NCBI GenBank assembly: GCA_016743925.1
Contig: JADGFH010000444.1
Span: forward strand, 1-5,385
Origin: Labilibaculum sp.
GTDB lineage: Bacteria; Bacteroidota; Bacteroidia; Bacteroidales; Marinifilaceae
Direction of reading: 5' to 3'
Length of the DNA: 5,385 bases
Under the pieces are notes generated by a model that was not told the DNA's origin, searched no databases, and was given only the letters and a program-made list of their open reading frames with translations. Positions 1-5,385 of the stretch are shown here, in pieces (within the stretch, counting starts at the first letter, position 1; each line of letters starts with the position of its first letter). Both the position numbers and the translations under genes were made by a program.

Positions 1-1
1 A

Positions 2-2410
2 ACCTATAATGATGGACAGTTCAAGCTTGAAATTGAGTTGAATAAAACAGATAAAAGAGTAGAATCAAAAACTGTCAATATTCAAGTTCTGGATGGCAAA
101 ACGATTATCATCGATAAGGACATTGCAACGAAACTAAAACAAGGGGCTAATCCAATAGATTTTGAGTTCACAATATCGAAAGTTCGTAAATGGACAGCCG
201 AAACTCCTGAACTATATGATTTACAAATTAGTCTAAAAGATTCTGATAACAAAGACATAGAAATCATTCATCGTAAAATTGGTTTCCGCACAAGCGAAAT
301 TAAAAATGGATTGCTACAGATTAATGGCGTCCCTATCGTTATCAGAGGGGTTAATCGACATGAACATGACGCAGACAATTGCCGTGTGATTACCGAAGAA
401 TCAATGATTCGCGATATTGAGCTGATGAAACAATTCAATATTAATGCTGTTAGAAATTCGCATTATCCTAATCGTGAAAGATGGTATGAGTTATGCGATG
501 AATATGGACTCTACCTAGTTGACGAAGCGAATATTGAAGCTCATGGTTGCGATCCTTACAATAAGGAAAAAACACTAGCGAACAAACCAAATTGGAAGAA
601 GGCATTCTTAGATAGAACCCAATCGATGTTTGAGCGCAGTAAAAATCATGCATCAATTATCATCTGGTCTCTAGGTAATGAAACTGGTCGTGGCCAAAAC
701 TTCGAAGCGACCTACAAGTGGTTAAAGGAGCAAGACAGCTCTCGTCCCGTCCAATCTGAAGATTCTGGACAAGAATTCAACACAGATATTTTCTGCCCAA
801 TGTACGATCGTATATGGGAAATGAGTAAATATATCGAGAAAGTGCAATCTCGTCCGCTAATCCAATGTGAGTATGCACATGCGATGGGAAATAGCGTTGG
901 TAATCTAAAGGATTATTGGGATCTAATTCGAAAACATCGTCAATTACAAGGCGGATTCATTTGGGATTGGGTAGATCAAACCTTTAGGAAAGTAACGGAA
1001 AAAGGCGACACTATTTTTGCCTATGGTAGTGATATGGGAATCTATAAAGTTAAAAATGATTCTAATTTCTGTGCCAATGGCTTGATTACTGCCGACAGAA
1101 AAATTCACCCTCATATTTGGGAAGTGAAGAAGGTATACCAACCAATTGCTTTTGAGAAAGTTGATCATTCGAACAATCAGTTTAAGATTACCAATTATCA
1201 TGATTTTATTGATCTATCTGCCTTCAATTTCACATGGATTTTAAAAGAAGATGCTAAAGAAATTGCTTCAGGAGATATTAATGACCTTAGACTGAAAGCT
1301 CATGAAAGTAAAATCATAAATATTGCTTATCCTTCGATAAAATCTAAAGCGGGTAAGGAATACTTTCTAGAATTCGAAGCTCACAGTAAAAATAATGCAC
1401 AACTCGTTCCCAAAAATCATTTAGTTGCTTGGGAACAATTCAAGCTTCCAATTTCCAAAACGAGACAGATAGATGATGCTAGTTCTTTAAGTAAATTGAA
1501 GATGAGAGAAGATGATAATACTCTAAATCTTACAAGCAAGGATATTCAAATTCAATTCTCAAAAATTACAGGAGCATTAAGCTCTTATCAGATTAAAGGA
1601 CAAGAATTGATGGTAACCGACTTGAAACCATTCTTTTGGCGAGCAGTTACTGACAATGATTTAGGAAATGGCATGCCAGCAAAGTGCCAAGCATGGAAAG
1701 AAGCAGGCTCAAAGGCTAAGCTTCTTAATTTTCAAACTAAGAAAATAAACAACCAACTTATTGAAATAAACATTTCTCTTGACCTTCCTGAAGTTTCAAG
1801 CAAATACACAAGTCGATATCTGGTTTACGGTAATGGAGATATTAAGGTACAAAACCACTATCATCCTGAAAGCAATAGCATTCCTATGCTCCCTCGCCTT
1901 GGTATGCAAATGCAATTATCCAAAGGTTTCAATCAAATGGAATGGTTTGGATGCGGTCCTCAGGAAAACATGTGCGATAGAAAATCAGGCTACCCAGTAG
2001 GACATTATAAGAGCAATGTTAACGAGCAATATCACCCCTATGTGCGTCCTCAAGAAACTGGAAACAAAACAGACCTAAGATGGATGGCTCTATTCAATAA
2101 TGAATCATTAGGCTTAATGGTCATTGCAGAATCTGAATTATCAGGTTCGGCTTTAGCTTTCGACTATAAAGAACTCTATCATTCAGGCAAAGGGAAGCCA
2201 CAAAAACATGGTGCTGAAATAAAACCTGGAGACGTGATTAACTGGCAAATTGATCACAAACAAATGGGAGTTGGTGGTGACACCTCATGGGGAGCACCAG
2301 TTCATTCCGAATATTCAATTCCAGCCCAAAACTACGAGTATGAATTTATTCTTCGACCAATAAAAGGCGAGAGTGATTTGAATGAATTGAGTAAAAACAG
2401 ATACAAGTAA
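2..2410 (+). CDS. lacZ: Beta-galactosidase, GH2 LacZ type (5' end outside window)
   Basis: Hydrolyses terminal beta-D-galactosides by the retaining GH2 mechanism. The frame is open to the left edge; the in-frame TTG at 38 is an internal leucine, since the codons before it (TYNDGQFKLEIEL) already read as the GH2 beta-sandwich domain. 802 residues are visible; comparison with E. coli LacZ (1024 aa) suggests 230-250 N-terminal residues are missing, including the sugar-binding domain and any signal peptide. Visible order, counting bp 2-4 as residue 1: GH2 sandwich to about 95, TIM barrel about 98-385, domain 4 about 386-490, Bgal_small_N-type C-terminal domain about 505-800. Catalytic motifs are intact: NRHEH (His codon 359), SHYPN, the Mg-ligand motif NIEAHG, acid/base Glu in GNET (codon 680), PMY, nucleophile Glu in CEYAHAMGNS (codon 869), WDWVDQ (962), FCANGL, and late GGDTSW (Trp codon 2288, like LacZ Trp999). 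No frameshift is seen. Substrate beyond beta-galactose, and cell location, cannot be told. Confidence 0.96.
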   Translation, partial: TYNDGQFKLEIELNKTDKRVESKTVNIQVLDGKTIIIDKDIATKLKQGANPIDFEFTISKVRKWTAETPELYDLQISLKDSDNKDIEIIHRKIGFRTSEIKNGLLQINGVPIVIRGVNRHEHDADNCRVITEESMIRDIELMKQFNINAVRNSHYPNRERWYELCDEYGLYLVDEANIEAHGCDPYNKEKTLANKPNWKKAFLDRTQSMFERSKNHASIIIWSLGNETGRGQNFEATYKWLKEQDSSRPVQSEDSGQEFNTDIFCPMYDRIWEMSKYIEKVQSRPLIQCEYAHAMGNSVGNLKDYWDLIRKHRQLQGGFIWDWVDQTFRKVTEKGDTIFAYGSDMGIYKVKNDSNFCANGLITADRKIHPHIWEVKKVYQPIAFEKVDHSNNQFKITNYHDFIDLSAFNFTWILKEDAKEIASGDINDLRLKAHESKIINIAYPSIKSKAGKEYFLEFEAHSKNNAQLVPKNHLVAWEQFKLPISKTRQIDDASSLSKLKMREDDNTLNLTSKDIQIQFSKITGALSSYQIKGQELMVTDLKPFFWRAVTDNDLGNGMPAKCQAWKEAGSKAKLLNFQTKKINNQLIEINISLDLPEVSSKYTSRYLVYGNGDIKVQNHYHPESNSIPMLPRLGMQMQLSKGFNQMEWFGCGPQENMCDRKSGYPVGHYKSNVNEQYHPYVRPQETGNKTDLRWMALFNNESLGLMVIAESELSGSALAFDYKELYHSGKGKPQKHGAEIKPGDVINWQIDHKQMGVGGDTSWGAPVHSEYSIPAQNYEYEFILRPIKGESDLNELSKNRYK

Positions 2411-2415
2411 AACAC

Positions 2416-2477
2416 TCCCCTTTATCCCCTCTCAAGAGGGGAATTTTAACGTCCCCCTTTCAAGGGATACAGGGGGA
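2416..2477. repeat. GC-rich inverted repeat pair in the intergenic region
   Basis: Two related C/G-rich units lie head to head. The left unit starts TCCCCTTTATCCC (2416-2428); the reverse complement of the right unit starts TCCCCCTGTATCCC (from 2477 back to 2464), so they match with one inserted base and one mismatch. Each continues into its own hairpin sequence, CCCCTC-TCAA-GAGGGG on the left and CCCTTTCAAGGG on the right. The tract is far richer in G and C than the genes on both sides. Such short CCCC/GGGG palindromic units recur between genes in many Bacteroidota genomes, from general knowledge; whether this one is repeated elsewhere in its genome cannot be seen here. It could be a dispersed palindromic element, an RNA-processing site or a compound terminator. 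Confidence 0.7.
2425..2447 (+). terminator. Possible terminator after the beta-galactosidase gene
   Basis: A 7-bp stem (TCCCCTC at 2425-2431 with GAGGGGA at 2436-2442) closes a TCAA tetraloop and is followed by AATTTT, 14 bases after the stop codon. The stem is GC-rich and stable but the T-run is only four long, so termination may be partial, with some read-through into the GH63 gene. It lies inside the larger inverted repeat and could instead be part of that element. Confidence 0.45.
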
Positions 2478-2502
2478 TGTAAAACGAAAAAACAATTTAA
2501 AC

Positions 2503-2559
2503 ATGAAAAATAAAAATCTATACATCCTACTCTTCTCCCTTCTGGTTTTGAGTGGCTGC
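2503..2559 (+). other. Lipoprotein signal peptide with lipobox
   Basis: Codons 1-19 encode a short basic N-region (K2, K4), a hydrophobic run rich in Leu/Ile/Phe (residues 6-16) and the lipobox L-S-G-C, with the lipidated cysteine expected at residue 19. The residues after it (QPKADK) do not form the run of acidic residues that marks surface-exported lipoproteins in Bacteroidota, so an inner face of the outer membrane (periplasmic) position is the more cautious guess. Confidence 0.85.
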
Positions 2560-4524
2560 CAGCCAAAAGCTGATAAAGTAATAGATCTACGGGAGGATAT
2601 GGCTAACGTGCTCAACATTCAGGGGATTCCTCAGGGACAATACGATCTAGACTCCTTTGGTTTTTCAGATATGGGAGCTTGGCATGGATATGCACTCCCA
2701 GATATTGATAGCACTTCGTATTATGGAGGATTTACAGGCCCCTTAAGCATGAAAATGTGGGGACAATGGCTTAGCAAGAATTTATGCCAATTGGAACTTA
2801 CAGATGCCTCTAATATGTCTGCTATAGATTTAGGTCAAGCCAAAGTAAAGTTTAACTACAAGCCAGGAAAATTAGAGCAAACACTCTGTTTAGAAAAGTT
2901 CGACATTCATCTAAGTTTGATCTTTGTAAGCGAAAGAACTTCACTTATTCAGACTAAAATCAAAAATAAAAGCAAAGAACAATTGAGTCTTTTTGTAAGT
3001 TGGAAAGGTGAATTATTCCCAAAAGGAATTTCTTTGAGTAAATCTAAAAAAGGGCTACGAATCGATTACAAAGATGGAGAGGAGTTCTTCCTAGTACAAA
3101 GTGATACTGACAAATCGGTTCAAATATCTCCAGATAAACTATCCTACCAAATGTTTATAAAGGATAAGCAAGAAATAGATGCAGGTGGTATTCTGGAGCT
3201 AAACTTGCTAAACTCCCACTATTTTAATCAAGAAGAAGCTGAAAAAGAAATTGCACAATATGCTTCATGGCTAGATAATACCAAAGCTTCATTTGATGCT
3301 AACACGAGTAGATGGAATACTTATTTAAGCAAAGGTTTAAAGAGTAGTAACCCTTTGTTAGATGAAACTGAAAATAGAAAATTAGCAGCGAAGTGTATTC
3401 AAACATTAATGACCAATTGGAGATCTCCTGCAGGTGATCTTAAACATTCAGGCGTGTTCCCTTCCGCTGCTTATCAGGGATTCTATGGTTTTTGGTCATG
3501 GGACTCATGGAAACAGGCTGTGGCCTTAGTTCGATTCAATCCAGAACTGGCAAAAAGCAACTTGCATTCTATGTTCCAGTATCAAGATGAAATGGGAATG
3601 GTTGCCGATTGCGTTTACTTTGATCCTAAAGAAAACAATTGGCGAGACACTAAGGCTCCATTGGCAAGTTGGGCTGTTTTAGAAATCTACAAGGAAACAA
3701 AAGATCTTGACTTTGTAAAGGAGATGTATCCTAAGCTAGTTAAATATCATGCTTGGTGGTATAAGTATCGCGATCATGATAAGAACGGCTTATGCGAATA
3801 TGGTTCAACCGATGGAACACTAATAGCTGCTAAATGGGAATCAGGCATGGATAATGCAGTTCGTTTCGATGATTCTAAAATGCTCAAGAACAATCAAGAT
3901 AGTTGGTCGATGAATCAAGAATCGGTAGATCTTAACGCCTATTTGCAGGCAGAGAAATCGGACTTAGCTGAATTGGCTAATCTTATAGGGAACAGTAATG
4001 AAGCAAAGATCTATAAACAAGATGCTGATAAGCTTAAGCAACGTATTTCATCTGAATTTTGGGATGAAAAAACAGGTTTTTTCTACGATAGAGAAATTGA
4101 AACAGGAAAACTTTTAACTGTACAGCAAGGTCCTGAAGGTTGGATACCTCTTTATACCGGTATTGCTAGTAAAAAACAGGCGAAAAAAGTCGTTTCGATC
4201 CTTATGGATTCAACCAAGTTTGCCACCAAAGTTCCCTTCCCTACCTTAGTTGCCGATCATGAAAAATTCAATCCACTAAAAGGATATTGGAGAGGTCCAG
4301 TTTGGTTAGATCAAGCTTACTTTGGAATTAAAGCCTTAGAGAAGTATGGCTACGAAAAAGAAGCTGATCAATTAAGTCAAAAGCTTTTAGAAAATGCAGA
4401 AGGTTTACTTAAGGATGCTCCAATTAGAGAAAATTACCATCCGATTAGTGGCGAAGGTTTAAATGCAAATCACTTCTCATGGTCGGCTGCACATTATTTG
4501 ATGTTAATAACAGACGAAGATTAG
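2503..4524 (+). CDS. GH63 alpha-glucosidase lipoprotein, YgjK-like
   Basis: A complete 673-residue inverting exo-alpha-glucosidase of family GH63, related along its length to E. coli YgjK. The ATG is followed by a lipoprotein signal peptide: MKNK, a hydrophobic core, and lipobox LSGC with Cys19 (codon 2557), so the enzyme is exported and lipid-anchored. The N-terminal beta-sandwich domain (about 30-260) carries GAWHGYALPD and a GGFTGP segment, both paralleled in YgjK. A linker leads to an (alpha/alpha)6 barrel (about 295-673) with NWRSPAGD, WSWDSWKQA (Asp334), RDTKAPLASWAV, an EF-hand-like loop DHDKNGLCE (Asp424-Glu432, probably calcium-binding), WESGMD with likely general acid Asp450, YWRGPVWLDQ, and IRENYHP with likely general base Glu643, ending in FSWSAAHYLML. 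It is about 110 residues shorter than YgjK, mostly because a segment between the EYG and WESG motifs is lacking. It follows the beta-galactosidase gene by 92 bp on the same strand. No Shine-Dalgarno motif is seen; the leader is A-rich, as usual in Bacteroidota. Exact linkage specificity (alpha-1,2, alpha-1,3 or other) is not readable. Confidence 0.93.
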   Translation: MKNKNLYILLFSLLVLSGCQPKADKVIDLREDMANVLNIQGIPQGQYDLDSFGFSDMGAWHGYALPDIDSTSYYGGFTGPLSMKMWGQWLSKNLCQLELTDASNMSAIDLGQAKVKFNYKPGKLEQTLCLEKFDIHLSLIFVSERTSLIQTKIKNKSKEQLSLFVSWKGELFPKGISLSKSKKGLRIDYKDGEEFFLVQSDTDKSVQISPDKLSYQMFIKDKQEIDAGGILELNLLNSHYFNQEEAEKEIAQYASWLDNTKASFDANTSRWNTYLSKGLKSSNPLLDETENRKLAAKCIQTLMTNWRSPAGDLKHSGVFPSAAYQGFYGFWSWDSWKQAVALVRFNPELAKSNLHSMFQYQDEMGMVADCVYFDPKENNWRDTKAPLASWAVLEIYKETKDLDFVKEMYPKLVKYHAWWYKYRDHDKNGLCEYGSTDGTLIAAKWESGMDNAVRFDDSKMLKNNQDSWSMNQESVDLNAYLQAEKSDLAELANLIGNSNEAKIYKQDADKLKQRISSEFWDEKTGFFYDREIETGKLLTVQQGPEGWIPLYTGIASKKQAKKVVSILMDSTKFATKVPFPTLVADHEKFNPLKGYWRGPVWLDQAYFGIKALEKYGYEKEADQLSQKLLENAEGLLKDAPIRENYHPISGEGLNANHFSWSAAHYLMLITDED

Positions 4525-4534
4525 ATATACTAAA

Positions 4535-4564
4535 AAGGGAATACTCAATTTTGAGTATTCCCTT
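4535..4564. terminator. Bidirectional terminator hairpin between convergent genes
   Basis: A perfect inverted repeat of 14 bases per arm (AAGGGAATACTCAA at 4535-4548, TTGAGTATTCCCTT at 4551-4564) leaves a minimal central TT; in RNA the loop would open by a few AU pairs. It begins 10 bases after the GH63 stop codon and 31 bases beyond the stop codon of the minus-strand gene. Read on the minus strand, the arm ends in a TTTTT run made by the A-tract at 4532-4536, a good intrinsic terminator. On the plus strand the tail is weaker (CTTAATC). It most likely ends transcription of both genes. Confidence 0.85.
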
Positions 4565-4595
4565 AATCAAACTAACTGTGCTGAAATTAAAATCC

Positions 4596-5385
4596 TTATT
4601 CTTTAGGTGACATTACAACCTCTACTTTGGCTGGCTTAGCAAGATATTTCTTTGCGAAAGCTTCAATCTTTTCCTTAGTAATTGAATTAATCATTTTCTC
4701 GTAAGCCTCTATTGTCTTAACACTCTCATCGTACACATAGTAAGTATTTATTGCACCAATCCAGTAGCCATTCTTACGAAGGTTTTCCTGATACTCCTTC
4801 ACAAAGTTTTTCTTTGCTTCTATTAAGTCATCTTCCTTTAAACCCTTCTTAAAAAGAGACTGGATTTCCTCATAAACAATACCTTTTAACTTGTCAGCTT
4901 TGGCCGGATCTGTATCAAATCGAATCAATAAATTATATTCTTCTCGCGGAAATTTATCTACAGAACCTCTAACACCAACTCCATAAGATCCACCTTCTTT
5001 CTCACGGATTACCTCAAGATATCTTTTATTCAATAATTCTGCTGCAAATCTCATCAAGAGAGAATTCTCTTTGGAATATTTAATATCTCCATGAAAATCA
5101 ATATGAATAGTTGTTTTAGCCGTTTCCATTTCCCTTACAAAATGATTGTAAGTATCTTTTTCAGGATAGTCAACTCCATTATCTTTCCATGTTTCCACGC
5201 GATCAATATCCTTAATACTTCCAAGATATGTCTCGATCAATGGCTTCGCTTTTTCTGCATCGATATTCCCTACAAATACAAAAGTAAAATCACTTGCATC
5301 AGCAAATCTTTCCTGATAAACACGTTTCATTGTTTCAAGATTCAAACTGCTAATCATATCAGTATTAAACAAGATTGTACGTGGA
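4596..5385 (-). CDS. M16 family zinc peptidase, C-terminal part (5' end outside window)
   Basis: This is the end of an M16 (pitrilysin/PqqL-like) metallopeptidase. The frame is open to the right edge; the TTG at 5372-5370 is only an internal Leu codon, preceded by in-frame P-R-T-I, so the start lies outside. About 263 residues are seen and they match the last M16 domain: the segment FTFVFVGNID, an LIETYLGSI helix, then REKEGGSYGVGVRG, in which Arg (codon 5006-5004) and Tyr seven residues later (codon 4985-4983) match the Arg/Tyr substrate-binding pair known from the C-terminal half of insulin-degrading enzyme. The protein ends with a lysine-rich helix and VVMSPKE. The HxxEH zinc motif belongs to the N-terminal half and is not in this window, so activity cannot be judged. 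Family members in Bacteroidota are typically about 900-950 residues with two M16 units and a signal peptide, acting in the periplasm on peptides. It is convergent with the glycosidase genes, so a shared role is not implied. Confidence 0.92.
   Translation of the reverse strand, partial: PRTILFNTDMISSLNLETMKRVYQERFADASDFTFVFVGNIDAEKAKPLIETYLGSIKDIDRVETWKDNGVDYPEKDTYNHFVREMETAKTTIHIDFHGDIKYSKENSLLMRFAAELLNKRYLEVIREKEGGSYGVGVRGSVDKFPREEYNLLIRFDTDPAKADKLKGIVYEEIQSLFKKGLKEDDLIEAKKNFVKEYQENLRKNGYWIGAINTYYVYDESVKTIEAYEKMINSITKEKIEAFAKKYLAKPAKVEVVMSPKE

Noticed and set aside
38..40. TTG as the start codon of the beta-galactosidase
   Set aside because: The frame continues without a stop to the left edge and the codons before it encode GH2 sandwich-domain sequence; the conserved N-terminal domain must lie outside the window.
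82..1201. Three short minus-strand open frames (82-267, 468-656, 944-1201)
   Set aside because: All are antisense to conserved GH2 motifs, have no recognisable protein features and look like shadows of the real gene.
1779..2000. 73-codon open frame on the plus strand inside the beta-galactosidase gene
   Set aside because: It lies wholly within the Bgal_small_N-type domain in another frame; the real frame is intact and strongly conserved there.
2443..2502. A Bacteroidota-type promoter (TTTG at -33, TAnnTTTG at -7) for the GH63 gene
   Set aside because: No convincing match to either element was found in the spacer, so separate transcription of the GH63 gene cannot be claimed from sequence.
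2411..2502. CRISPR repeat or small RNA gene in the GC-rich spacer
   Set aside because: There are only two units, they are inverted and not in tandem, and there is no spacer pattern or promoter; an inverted repeat explains it better.
5370..5372. TTG (minus strand) as the start of the M16 gene
   Set aside because: The upstream in-frame residues P-R-T-I read as family sequence, and a protein starting here would lack most of the M16 fold, including the zinc site.

Overview
The window looks like part of a Bacteroidota chromosome, possibly a marine or gut-type Bacteroidales. This rests on four things: visibly AT-rich coding DNA, an A-rich leader without a Shine-Dalgarno motif in front of the one complete gene, a glycosidase lipoprotein next to a large GH2 beta-galactosidase, and an M16 peptidase of the type common in that phylum. 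The phylum is an inference from gene content; genus cannot be decided from this sequence.

Layout. Bases 2-2410 (+) hold most of a LacZ-type GH2 beta-galactosidase whose N-terminal part (about 230-250 residues by comparison with E. coli LacZ) lies left of the window. Bases 2411-2502 are a short intergenic stretch with a conspicuous GC-rich pair of inverted, hairpin-forming repeats. Bases 2503-4524 (+) encode a complete exported lipoprotein, a GH63 alpha-glucosidase of the E. coli YgjK type. Bases 4535-4564 form a strong hairpin that serves as a shared terminator between convergent genes. Bases 4596-5385 (-) hold the C-terminal part of an M16 zinc peptidase (inactive-type C-terminal half); its start and its HxxEH zinc site lie right of the window. 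There are no tRNA or rRNA genes, CRISPR arrays, insertion sequences or other mobile elements.

Function. The two co-directional glycosidases probably belong to one saccharide-degrading locus: the GH63 enzyme would take off a terminal alpha-glucose and the GH2 enzyme a beta-galactose. The pairing fits substrates that present Glc-alpha-1,2-Gal-beta units, of which the collagen glycan on hydroxylysine is one known example, but this is a hypothesis. The M16 gene is on the opposite strand and is probably an unrelated neighbour.

No clearly novel multi-gene system is visible. The points most worth a second look are the GH63/GH2 pairing, the compact GH63 active-site region and the inverted GC-rich repeat between the two genes.
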